From the NCBI GenBank assembly GCA_026395895.1, contig JAPLXV010000020.1, positions 1 through 46,546 on the forward strand: 46,546 nt of DNA, given 5' to 3'. A program made the position numbers and the translations under genes. This stretch comes from Candidatus Nomurabacteria bacterium (GTDB lineage: Bacteria > Patescibacteriota > Minisyncoccia > Phycocordibacterales > UBA9973). Below, piece by piece: positions 17,794 to 26,787 of the stretch; positions within the stretch are counted from its first letter, which is position 1, and the number at the start of each line of letters is the position of its first letter. The notes below the pieces were generated by a model. The model made no database searches and was not told where the DNA came from. It saw nothing but the letters and a program-made list of their open reading frames with translations.

Positions 17794-19326
17794 ATGAAAA
17801 TTAAGCAAAGCAAAGCAAAGCAAAGCAAAGCAAAGCAAAGCAAAGCAAAGCAAGAACCAGAATGTAAAAAACATAAATGGATTCCACTAGCTGGAAAAGG
17901 TAAAAAAGGAAAGAAGGTCCCTACCGCTCTTTTTACTTGTCTTAAATGTGGAGATTTGAAAGTCGGTACTCATACTATAAAAATATCTAGATATAGAATG
18001 GATATGGGAGAGTTGCCGATGAATAGTATTGCTGGAATTAAATTAATGAATCAACCTTCTGCTGATTTAACTGCTTCTGGATTAATTATGACTGCTACGG
18101 TAGATACTAATGCTCAAGGAATCGGAGCTCCACTCTATATGGCAGCCAATGGACATCTTATCACTGCTGATGCAGATACCAGTGCTACTTCTCCTTGTGT
18201 CGCTTTAGCCATGGAAACTGGTACAGGATCTAAGAAAGTTTTAGTTCATGGTGTTCTAAGAGTGGATGCTTGGAACTGGACCACTGGCCCAGGAGATGCC
18301 AGTTTGATTTATGTCTCTACTAATGTTGGAACTCTTACACAGAATCAACCTGGTACAACAAACACAATAATTCAACCAGTCGGTTGGGCATTGACTGCTG
18401 ATTCTGTTTATTTTTCCCCAACTATGATGTATATAACTCATGATGTTACTTGGTATGGAGAGAGAGGAGTTATATTTGCTGGAGCAATTGCAATATGGAC
18501 AGAGGTTAATTCTATAGATTATATAACTATAAGTTCTTTGGGAAACGCAGCAGATTTTGGAGATTTATCTGCAACAAACCGTTCTTTTGGTGCACTTTCC
18601 AATGGTAATAGAGGGGTATGTGCGTGTGTAGGAATGAATACCAATGTAATAGAATATATTACAATTTCCACTACTGGTAATTCTACTGATTTTGGAGATG
18701 CTACATATACTCAATATACTTATAGAACTGGTTTATCAAGCACAGTAAGAGGTTGTTTTGCTGGTGGATTTTATTCGGGTGGAGGCGAATATAATGTTAT
18801 AGAATACATAACAATTGCTTCCACCGGTAATGCGGTTGATTTTGGAGATATTACAACAGTGATGCGAGAAGGAGGATGTTGTTCTAATAACACAAGAGGT
18901 ATATTGGGAGGAGGAATTACAGATGATACTCCGACTTACAGAAATATTATAGATTATATAACAATAGCTTCTGTTGGTAATGCAACAGATTTTGGCGATT
19001 TAACCTCAGCAAGAGTTGGTGCTGCTTGTTCTAATAATATTTTGGGTGTTATTTCTGGAGGAAGTGGCACGGGTAATATTATTGACTATGTAACAATAGC
19101 AACAACTGGCAATGCAACAGATTTTGGTGATACTATTGTTGCAAGAGGTGTACCGGCGGCATGTTCACATAACATTAAAGGAGTATGGGCGGGCAGTGGT
19201 ACGGGATTGGGTAGTAGTCTTTCTAATGTAATAGATTACATTTTATTTTCAACATTGTCTAATAGTACGGATTTTGGAGATTTAACAGTTCCTCGGCATA
19301 TGACAGCGGGTTGTTCAGGAAATTAA
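17794..19326 (+). CDS. Phage-type repeat protein: SKAKQ repeat and zinc ribbon, then capsid/tail-like domain, then 6-7 kelch-like repeats
   Basis: CKKH..CLKCG; (N)(V/I)I(D/E)YITIxxxGNATDFGDLT...CSxNxRGVxxGG repeats, as I recall from phage structural proteins. Confidence 0.7.
   Translation: MKIKQSKAKQSKAKQSKAKQEPECKKHKWIPLAGKGKKGKKVPTALFTCLKCGDLKVGTHTIKISRYRMDMGELPMNSIAGIKLMNQPSADLTASGLIMTATVDTNAQGIGAPLYMAANGHLITADADTSATSPCVALAMETGTGSKKVLVHGVLRVDAWNWTTGPGDASLIYVSTNVGTLTQNQPGTTNTIIQPVGWALTADSVYFSPTMMYITHDVTWYGERGVIFAGAIAIWTEVNSIDYITISSLGNAADFGDLSATNRSFGALSNGNRGVCACVGMNTNVIEYITISTTGNSTDFGDATYTQYTYRTGLSSTVRGCFAGGFYSGGGEYNVIEYITIASTGNAVDFGDITTVMREGGCCSNNTRGILGGGITDDTPTYRNIIDYITIASVGNATDFGDLTSARVGAACSNNILGVISGGSGTGNIIDYVTIATTGNATDFGDTIVARGVPAACSHNIKGVWAGSGTGLGSSLSNVIDYILFSTLSNSTDFGDLTVPRHMTAGCSGN
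17806..17850 (+). repeat. Pentanucleotide tandem repeat (CAAAG)x9 in the 5' coding region
   Basis: Nine consecutive CAAAG units counted directly. Confidence 0.97.
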
Positions 19327-19377
19327 TCCCATTAGAGATAAAAACACGCTGCGAGCCCTCGCAATCTCTAACGGGAT
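19326..19377. repeat. Intergenic inverted repeat ATCCCATTAGAGAT ... ATCTCTAACGGGAT with inner GCGAG/CTCGC
   Basis: 14-nt arms complementary with one G-T type mismatch. Confidence 0.7.
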
Positions 19378-19392
19378 AAAAAATAAACAAAA

Positions 19393-20370
19393 ATGACAAA
19401 AAAACAAAACAAAAAAAAGACAGATATAACAAAAAAGGGTGACAACTCCCTAGATATATTAGACAATTCTTTATTCGGTTCAAAAAGCAATACCGATAAG
19501 ATTATCACCAGAGCAACTGATGAAAAGTTGTTTCAGTTAAAAGCTCTTACCTCTGAAGATTTAACCAAAATTGCCAATTTCATGCCCGAAGTAAATCGGG
19601 CCACAAATGCTTTCGGCAAAACTCAATCCCAGTTTATGAATAATATCATGACTATCTCCTCTTTTGGAGTTTATAGAAATCTAAGACAAGTGATGTCGGA
19701 AGTTGAACGTCGTCGCTCGGCCTTAAAAGAAAACGTCTTCAAAATGAAAAAACAAATGATTGAGTTGATGGAAAAGAAAGAAAAATTAGTAAAGTTGATG
19801 TCGGAAAATAATCCTGAGAGTAAATACAAAATTACTTTATTGCAAGTAGAAATAGAGGAACTGGAATCAAATACTTTGGATGCTAGATTATATATAGAAG
19901 GAGCGCTAAAAACTATTTATGCGTATGAACTGGCCTACGAAGATATGATGAAAAATAATAATGTTCCAAAAGATTGGGACGAAAAAAATTTTGAAGAGGA
20001 TGAAGAACGTCATCACATTACTAAAGCTTTTCAACAGGCCCACGCTGATATGATTTCAACGGGCAGAATTGGGCAAGGTAATCACGAATATATGTGGCAA
20101 TGTGGCATCAATCCTCAAAGCGCCTGGAACGATTTGACTACATATATCAATGAAGAAAATCAAAAATATGCGGAAAGTGCAAAAAGCGGAGTGCTTTCAG
20201 ACCAACCAGAGCCAAAACTAGAAATTGATTCTTTTATTAAATTCTTAAATGATATGTATCAGAAATATAAAGGAAGTTCCCGAAAGATACTGGAAATGAA
20301 AGGTATTAAGGGCGATGGCTATTATGATGAGGCAGTCTTTAGAGATTTAAATCAAAAGATGGATTTGTAA
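19393..20370 (+). CDS. Hypothetical protein of probable phage origin
   Basis: Long coiled-coil; sits between the phage-type repeat protein and a phage-type glycosyltransferase, 1-bp overlap with the next start. Confidence 0.55.
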   Translation: MTKKQNKKKTDITKKGDNSLDILDNSLFGSKSNTDKIITRATDEKLFQLKALTSEDLTKIANFMPEVNRATNAFGKTQSQFMNNIMTISSFGVYRNLRQVMSEVERRRSALKENVFKMKKQMIELMEKKEKLVKLMSENNPESKYKITLLQVEIEELESNTLDARLYIEGALKTIYAYELAYEDMMKNNNVPKDWDEKNFEEDEERHHITKAFQQAHADMISTGRIGQGNHEYMWQCGINPQSAWNDLTTYINEENQKYAESAKSGVLSDQPEPKLEIDSFIKFLNDMYQKYKGSSRKILEMKGIKGDGYYDEAVFRDLNQKMDL

Positions 20371-21002
20371 TGGAAAATAAAATCAACATATTAATCGGAA
20401 CGCCAGCTTATAACGGTCAACTGCATATTGATTTTGTCAATTCTATATTAGATTTTCATAAGAACAAACTCCCCTTCACTCTTATGATGATTGGCAATGA
20501 ATCTCTCATTACCAGAGGAAGAAATACTATACTTTCGTTTTTTAATGAGCACAAAGAATTTACTCACCTTCTATTTTTAGATGCTGATATAGGTATTCAA
20601 GCAGTTGATGTTATAAAATTACTGCAACACGAAAAAGATGTCATTGGCGCACCGGTTCCTCTCAAAGGTTATGATACTAAAGGTGGAAAAGTTTATAACG
20701 TCACTAATCCTATCAAAGACGGTGATCTTTTTGAAGTTGATAAAGTAGGAACAGCTGTATTTATATTATCAAGAAAAGCAGTTGATTCACTGGTAGAAAA
20801 AGCCGAAAAATATAGTGGCAACCCTTATACCAGAGGAGTAAATACTGGTACAATACAATATGATGTATTTAAAACCGGCGTGGAAAATGGAATTTATTTA
20901 AGTGAAGATTTTTATGTTTGCAAAACACTGAAAGATTTGGGGTATAAAATATATGTGGATGATACAGTAATGACAGTACACAATGGAATGTATAAATTCT
21001 AA
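20370..21002 (+). CDS. Phage-type GT-A glycosyltransferase
   Basis: ILIGTPAYNGQLHIDFVNSI; NESLITRGRNTILSFF; THLLFLDADIGIQ. Confidence 0.75.
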   Translation: MENKINILIGTPAYNGQLHIDFVNSILDFHKNKLPFTLMMIGNESLITRGRNTILSFFNEHKEFTHLLFLDADIGIQAVDVIKLLQHEKDVIGAPVPLKGYDTKGGKVYNVTNPIKDGDLFEVDKVGTAVFILSRKAVDSLVEKAEKYSGNPYTRGVNTGTIQYDVFKTGVENGIYLSEDFYVCKTLKDLGYKIYVDDTVMTVHNGMYKF

Positions 21003-21039
21003 AAATAGTAATTTTCTAAAATTCTGTTATATTTAAAGG

Positions 21040-22956
21040 ATGGATTTAAAACATATACGAAACTTTAGTATTATAGCTCACATTGATCACGGCAAGAGTA
21101 CCTTGGCGGACAGGATGCTTGAAATTACACATACTATTCCAGAGCGCAAAATGCGTGACCAAGTTCTTGATTCCATGGAACTTGAACGCGAACGAGGAAT
21201 CACCATCAAAATGCAACCCGTTAGGATGGAATACTCACCTAAAGTTTCCCCGAAGCCCAGCTTAGGGGAAGATCCCCTAAGCTGGGCTTCGGGGAAGAAG
21301 GAGAACGAAACTTATATTTTAAACCTGATTGACACTCCCGGCCACATAGACTTTTCTTATGAAGTTTCTCGAGCCCTAAAGGCCGTAGAAGGCTCTATTT
21401 TATTGGTTGATGCAACACAGGGGGTACAGGCACAAACCCTTACTACGCTTAATATGGCGCGTGAGGGAGGCCTTAAAATCATCCCAGTGCTTTCAAAGAT
21501 TGATTCGCCCTTAGCTCGAGTAGAAGAAGTAAAAAAAGAAGTTGTAGATCTTTTGAATTGCAATCCTGATGAAATACTTTTGGTTTCTGGGCGTACGGGG
21601 GAAGGAGTAGAAAATCTTTTAAATGAAATTATAAAACGTGTTCCACCACCGACCCCTACCCTCCTCCCCCTTACTAAGGGGGAGGTGCCAAAGGCGGAGG
21701 GGGTGCTTCGTGCCCTAGTTTTTGATTTCAAATATTCAAATCATAAAGGAGTAATAGTTTTTATTCGACTGTTGGATGGAAAAGTCAAAAGAGGTGAGAA
21801 TTTGATTTTTTCAGTATCAGGCGAAAAATTTAATTCTCTAGAAGTTGGTACTTTTTCTCCAGAAGAAACTCCACGTGATTTTCTTTCAGCAGGAGATACC
21901 GGTTATATTGTCACCGGTATTAAAAGACCGGGTATTGCTTCGGTTGGGGATACTATCACTAAGGAGAAAAATCCATTACCTGCACTTGCTGGTTATATGC
22001 AACCAATGCCTGTGGTTTGGGCTTCTGTTTTTCCAGAAGATGCGGATGATTTTATAGAACTTAAATCTGCACTAGGTAAATTAAAACTTTCTGATTCCTC
22101 TTTTTCTTATGAGGAAGAATCATCTGGGTCTCTTGGGCGTGGTTTTCGTTGTGGTTTTTTAGGGATGTTACATTTGGAAATTATTACCGAAAGATTAAGA
22201 AGAGAGTTTAATTTAAAATTAGTTATTACTACGCCGTCTATAACTTATGAAGTGATCCTAAAAAGAGGCAACAATGAAAAAATTTACCCGCACACTAAAA
22301 ATAGTGTGCGGGTGTATTCACCGTATTTTTTTCCAGATGACGGAAACATAGAAACTGTATTGGAGCCTTGGGTAAAATTAAAAGTGATTACTCCGGTAAA
22401 ATATTTAGGTAATATTATGCAGTTACTTTTTGATCACGAGGCAGAAATAGGGGAAACAAATAACTTTGGGAACAATCGTTCTTCTTTATCTGTTAAAATG
22501 CCACTTCGGGAACTGATGCGTAATTTTTTTGATGAGTTAAAAAGTGTTTCATCCGGCTATGGGTCAATTTCTTACGAAATAGATGAAATGCGAGAAGCAA
22601 ATGTTACCAGACTGGATCTTTTAGTGGCTGATGAAGTTGTACCGGCTTTTTCTAAGGTTGTTTCTAAAAAAAGAGCGGAAGAGGAAGCAGAAGAAGCAGT
22701 AGAAAAATTAGCAAATTTATTGCCTCGGCAAATGTTTACTTTAAAAATTCAAGGCCGTGCGCTTGGACGTATTATTTCTTCTCGCACGCTTTCTGGGATG
22801 AAAAAAGACGTTACTCAACATATGTATGGAGGTGATATCACTCGCAAAATGAAACTTCGCGAAAAGCAGAAAAAAGGAAAAAAGAAAATGAAAGAACGCG
22901 GAAAAGTAAATATTCCACAAAATGTATTTTTGAAAATGATGATAAAAGGAGAATAA
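21040..22956 (+). CDS. lepA: Elongation factor 4 (LepA)
   Basis: IRNFSIIAHIDHGKSTLADRMLE; DTPGHIDFSYEVSRALKAVEG; GFRCGFLGMLHLEIITERL; YGGDITRKMKLREKQKKGKKKMK. Confidence 0.96.
   Translation: MDLKHIRNFSIIAHIDHGKSTLADRMLEITHTIPERKMRDQVLDSMELERERGITIKMQPVRMEYSPKVSPKPSLGEDPLSWASGKKENETYILNLIDTPGHIDFSYEVSRALKAVEGSILLVDATQGVQAQTLTTLNMAREGGLKIIPVLSKIDSPLARVEEVKKEVVDLLNCNPDEILLVSGRTGEGVENLLNEIIKRVPPPTPTLLPLTKGEVPKAEGVLRALVFDFKYSNHKGVIVFIRLLDGKVKRGENLIFSVSGEKFNSLEVGTFSPEETPRDFLSAGDTGYIVTGIKRPGIASVGDTITKEKNPLPALAGYMQPMPVVWASVFPEDADDFIELKSALGKLKLSDSSFSYEEESSGSLGRGFRCGFLGMLHLEIITERLRREFNLKLVITTPSITYEVILKRGNNEKIYPHTKNSVRVYSPYFFPDDGNIETVLEPWVKLKVITPVKYLGNIMQLLFDHEAEIGETNNFGNNRSSLSVKMPLRELMRNFFDELKSVSSGYGSISYEIDEMREANVTRLDLLVADEVVPAFSKVVSKKRAEEEAEEAVEKLANLLPRQMFTLKIQGRALGRIISSRTLSGMKKDVTQHMYGGDITRKMKLREKQKKGKKKMKERGKVNIPQNVFLKMMIKGE
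21246..21296. repeat. In-frame hairpin in lepA, perfect 23-bp stem and 5-nt loop
   Basis: ttccccgaagcccagcttagggg-aagat-cccctaagctgggcttcggggaa. Confidence 0.95.
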
Positions 22957-22994
22957 TGAAAAAAGTTTTCTAAACGAGGACACTGAATTTTGCT

Positions 22995-23108
22995 CTATTT
23001 TAGATTAAATATAGGCGAATAGAGCAAGATCATACTGATTATGATTAGTATAACAAGCACTGTCCAAATTACTTGAATTTTCTTTTGGTGTTTTTTATTG
23101 AAAAACAT
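22995..23108 (-). CDS. 37-aa single-TM small membrane protein (absent from the supplied ORF track)
   Basis: MFFNKKHQKKIQVIWTVLVILIIISMILLYSPIFNLK*; intergenic, divergent from 23128. Confidence 0.6.
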   Translation of the reverse strand: MFFNKKHQKKIQVIWTVLVILIIISMILLYSPIFNLK

Positions 23109-23127
23109 ACTATAATAATACCATATC

Positions 23128-23505
23128 ATGAGAAGTTTTCAAAAAAGTGAAAAATTAAAACATGTAATGCAATCAAAGCTTTTTTTGATATTTCTGGGGA
23201 TTGTGATACTTGTTTTTGTTTTCAGTGTATTTAGTTTTTGGGGAAAGATGGAAGAAACTAGTAAAAACAAAAAAATAGCAGAAGATAAAATCGCGGAATT
23301 GGAAAAATCAAAAGAAAAACTTAACTCTGATATTGCTAATTTAAAAACAGAAAAAGGAGTAGAAGAAAATATTAGAAACAAATTTGGTTTGGCCAAAGAA
23401 GGGGAGAATATGATTCTAGTAGTAGATGATAAAAGTTCATCGGAAGTTCCTAAAAATACTGATTCCGGAGGCTTTTTTTCTTGGTTAAAGAATTTGCTCC
23501 AATAA
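23128..23505 (+). CDS. Septum formation initiator (FtsB/DivIC-like) protein
   Basis: Short N-terminus, one TM, coiled coil, EENIRNKFGLAKEGENMILVVD. Confidence 0.75.
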   Translation: MRSFQKSEKLKHVMQSKLFLIFLGIVILVFVFSVFSFWGKMEETSKNKKIAEDKIAELEKSKEKLNSDIANLKTEKGVEENIRNKFGLAKEGENMILVVDDKSSSEVPKNTDSGGFFSWLKNLLQ

Positions 23506-23527
23506 AGCCTTATGCTATAATTAAAGT

Positions 23528-24535
23528 ATGAAAATAGCATTTTTCGAATCGCCAGCAGTTGATAAAAATATTATTGAACAATCACTTGGCGACATGGAAG
23601 TCTCTTTTTATGATCAAAAATTAGACAAAGATAGTATAAATAAAGCAAAAGAAGCTGACATTGTTTCTATTTTTATTGATTCAGTAATCAGTAAGGATAT
23701 TATTGACTCATTGCCTAATCTAAAATTTATTGCCACTCGCTCAACCGGCTTTGAACATATTGACCTTCCATACTGCGCACAAAAAGGAATATCGATTTCT
23801 TATGTGCCTTCCTATGGGGATCACACGGTTGCCGAAATTGCTTTTGGATTTATATTGAATCTTTCTAGAAATATTTTAAAAGCTAATAATCACATAAGAG
23901 AAACGTCGGATTTTAATCTTTCTTCCTCATTCCGCGGTTTTGATTTGAACAATAAAACAATTGGCGTTGTCGGTACCGGACGAATCGGAAGAAATGTCAT
24001 TAAAATTGCCAAAGGTTTTAATATGAATGTTATTGCCTGTGACTTTCATCCAGATTTAGAATTTGCCAAAATAAACAATTTTGAATATAAAAATTTTGAA
24101 GAAGTTATTAAAGAAGCAGATATCATATCTTTGCATGTTCCGTTTACAAAAGAAAATAATCATATGGTAAACAAAGATGTTATTTCTAAAATGAAAAAAG
24201 GCGTTTTACTTATAAACACTGCCAGAGGATCTTTAGTTGATACTGAGGCATTGATTTGGGGAATTAAAGAAGGAATCATCGGTGGCGCTGGGCTCGATGT
24301 TTTGGAAGAAGAGAGGGAATTAAAGATTGAAAATGAACTTTTCAATTCTAATAGTTCAAAAGATATTGATTATAAAATGTTAGAAGAAGACCATCTGTTA
24401 ATGAGTATGCCGAATGTCATTATTACTCCTCATATTGGTTTTTATACAAAAGAAGCTGAAGCAGAAATTATAAAAACAACTATAGAAAATATAAAAGGAT
24501 TTGTTAATAGTCATCCACAGAATTTAGTAAAATAA
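23528..24535 (+). CDS. D-isomer-specific 2-hydroxyacid dehydrogenase
   Basis: GVVGTGRIGRNVIKIA NAD-binding motif; LINTARGSLVDTEALIWGIKEGIIGGAGLDVLEEE; ITPHIGFYTKEA. Confidence 0.9.
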   Translation: MKIAFFESPAVDKNIIEQSLGDMEVSFYDQKLDKDSINKAKEADIVSIFIDSVISKDIIDSLPNLKFIATRSTGFEHIDLPYCAQKGISISYVPSYGDHTVAEIAFGFILNLSRNILKANNHIRETSDFNLSSSFRGFDLNNKTIGVVGTGRIGRNVIKIAKGFNMNVIACDFHPDLEFAKINNFEYKNFEEVIKEADIISLHVPFTKENNHMVNKDVISKMKKGVLLINTARGSLVDTEALIWGIKEGIIGGAGLDVLEEERELKIENELFNSNSSKDIDYKMLEEDHLLMSMPNVIITPHIGFYTKEAEAEIIKTTIENIKGFVNSHPQNLVK

Positions 24536-24536
24536 T

Positions 24537-25817
24537 ATGACTGTGCACTCTATAAAAAATTTTGATGAATTGGCAACGACTCCAAATCGTAAGATGGCTT
24601 TAGAAATAATAGAGACTGGACTTGAGGCTATTAACACAGAGAAAGTTATCGAAGATTCAATATCTTTAGTGGGAAGTGCTTTGTTTATAAAGGGAAAAAG
24701 TTTTAATCTTACGAAGTTCAAAAAAATAAAAGTTGTTGGTTTTGGAAAATCATCTCCTGACGCAGCTTTAGCCTTGGAGAAAATTTTAGGAAAGAGAATT
24801 AGTGGGGGAGCTGTTATTGGACTTCAAAAAGTGCCGACAGAATATATTGAATCTTTTATCGGTACGCATCCGAGACCGTCAGAAACGAATATTGAGGCTG
24901 GAAAAAAAATCTATGAAATAATAAATGAATCAAATGAGGACGATTTGATTATTGTGTTGGTTTCTGGTGGTGGTTCTGCTCTTCTTTGTTATCCGGAAAG
25001 CGAATATACGGAAGGCGCCAGACTTTACGATGAGTTTTTAGAATGTGGAAAAACAACCATAGAGATGAATATAGTAAGAAATCATTTGTCTCTCTTGAAA
25101 GGTGGCGGATTGGCAAAATTGGCTTATCCAGCCACGGTTATTGGGCTTGTTTTTTCTGATGTGCCAGGAGATCATTTTGAATATGTTGCTTCTGGATCAA
25201 CTTATAAAGATAAAACTACTATAGGCGATGCTAAACAAATTATTAAAAATAATAATTTAGGAAAATTCGATTTGATTGAGACACCCAAAGAAGATAAATA
25301 CTTTGAAAATGTTTGTAATTTTATTCTTGTTTCAAATAAAACGGCCGTGAAAGCAATGGAGAAAAAAGCGGAAGAATTTGGATTAGAGGCCAATATTATT
25401 TCGACAGAATTATATGATGAAACGAACCGAGCGCTTGATAAAATATTTGCAGCCAAAAAGGATAATTTTGTAATTTTAGCCGCCGGTGAGCCTCGTATTG
25501 TGGTTAAAAAAGGGGGAGGTAAGGGCGGGAGGAATTTGCATATGGGATTAGAAGTTTTGAAAAATAAAATGATAGAGGCGAATAGTGATTCTGTTTTTAT
25601 ATCGTTTGCATCCGACGGGATGGATAATAGTGATGCGGCGGGAGCTATTGTAGATAAAAAGACAATAGAAAAAGTAGAAAAATTAAATTTAAATATAAGT
25701 GATTATTTACAACGTTTTGATTCATATAATTTTTTCCAAAAATCTGGTGACATAATTATGACTGGCGCAACCGGCGCCAATGTTTCGGACTTAATGATTT
25801 TACTAAGTAAGAAGTAA
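24537..25817 (+). CDS. Glycerate 2-kinase (MOFRL/DUF4147 type)
   Basis: VLVSGGGSALLCYPE; GTHPRPSETNIEAGKKI; GGKGGRNLHMGLEVL; FASDGMDNSDAAGAIVD. Confidence 0.85.
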   Translation: MTVHSIKNFDELATTPNRKMALEIIETGLEAINTEKVIEDSISLVGSALFIKGKSFNLTKFKKIKVVGFGKSSPDAALALEKILGKRISGGAVIGLQKVPTEYIESFIGTHPRPSETNIEAGKKIYEIINESNEDDLIIVLVSGGGSALLCYPESEYTEGARLYDEFLECGKTTIEMNIVRNHLSLLKGGGLAKLAYPATVIGLVFSDVPGDHFEYVASGSTYKDKTTIGDAKQIIKNNNLGKFDLIETPKEDKYFENVCNFILVSNKTAVKAMEKKAEEFGLEANIISTELYDETNRALDKIFAAKKDNFVILAAGEPRIVVKKGGGKGGRNLHMGLEVLKNKMIEANSDSVFISFASDGMDNSDAAGAIVDKKTIEKVEKLNLNISDYLQRFDSYNFFQKSGDIIMTGATGANVSDLMILLSKK

Positions 25818-25823
25818 AAAACA

Positions 25824-26687
25824 ATGAGCAAATCTTTCTTTTTTGTTGATGATAGTGGTTCAAAAGAGTGGGAAACACCTTATGCTTTTGAATTTACAAA
25901 AAAGCCACCGATTAGAAATGAAGATAATTTAAAATTTTGGCGAGGGAATTACTTTGTTCTTGCTGGTATATATGTTTCTACTGATTCAATCGCAATAATA
26001 AATCCAGAAATAAATATTCTAAAAAAGAATTTTTTTGGAACAAAATATGTAGAAATTAAGTCAGAATGGTTAAGAAATCCACACAAAAGAAGAAAAAAAT
26101 ATCTTGAACCATATAGTAAAACTGAAGAAGAACTTAAAAAATTTGTCGAAGAGAAATGGTATGGTTTATTTGGAAAATATAAAAATGAAATTCAAATACA
26201 GGCATTTGTTTTAGATAAACGTTTTTATAGCAAAAAGAGAGAAAAAGAAACTCCATTACAAGAACTTATACAAGTTTTATTTGATCGAGTTGAACTTCAT
26301 CCAAACTGTGATTGCGAAATTGTTTTTGATCAAATGGATGCAAATATTAAATCACAAAAACATAATCAAGGAGTTATTTTAAAAATTTCTAAAAAAGAAT
26401 TAGACCTAAGATCTTTCTATAAAAAATATTCTCATACTGACATTCGTTTTGAAGATTCTATTAATTCAAATTTTTTACAAGTTGCTGATACTGTCGCTTA
26501 TAATGTATTTCGTCAGTTTGTTCAACACGGAGATAGTTGGGAAGGTTCAGATGGAGATACTTTAAAAGAGTATTCCTTTTTTTCAAAAATTATTCCTAAT
26601 TTTTATCATAAAAATAAGAGAATAGCAGGATATGGAATTATTAAAATTCCAGACACAAAGAAAATAAGATGGAGTCGTAAAGAATAA
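25824..26687 (+). CDS. DUF3800-family protein
   Basis: FFFVDDSGSKEWETPY N-terminus; conserved acidic DSI...LQVADTVAYNVFRQF C-terminus. Confidence 0.75.
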   Translation: MSKSFFFVDDSGSKEWETPYAFEFTKKPPIRNEDNLKFWRGNYFVLAGIYVSTDSIAIINPEINILKKNFFGTKYVEIKSEWLRNPHKRRKKYLEPYSKTEEELKKFVEEKWYGLFGKYKNEIQIQAFVLDKRFYSKKREKETPLQELIQVLFDRVELHPNCDCEIVFDQMDANIKSQKHNQGVILKISKKELDLRSFYKKYSHTDIRFEDSINSNFLQVADTVAYNVFRQFVQHGDSWEGSDGDTLKEYSFFSKIIPNFYHKNKRIAGYGIIKIPDTKKIRWSRKE

Positions 26688-26689
26688 AA

Positions 26690-26787
26690 AACAAAAAATC
26701 CCCACAATTTGTGAGGTTCTTTTGTGGTCAGTTCCTTTCGGTCCCATCATTCGCTGAGAGGATGGCTAGATGTTTAATCAACCGACC
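26690..26787 (-). ncRNA. Candidate small RNA antisense-oriented between DUF3800 and eno
   Basis: Minus strand: TTGACT-18 bp-TATAAT promoter (26794-26823), predicted TSS at GGTCGGTT, closing GGTCGGTT/AACTGACC helix, CCATC/GATGG hairpin, terminator CCTCACAAATTGTGGGGATTTTTT. Confidence 0.65.

Noticed and set aside
17794-21002. Complete prophage
   Set aside because: Only three phage-like genes; no integrase, terminase, portal, capsid protease or lysis genes, and core genes lie immediately on both sides.
26690-26787. Identifying the first candidate sRNA as SRP RNA or a tRNA
   Set aside because: No GGAA-tetraloop/AGCA SRP signature, and no tRNA T-arm or anticodon arm despite pairing ends.
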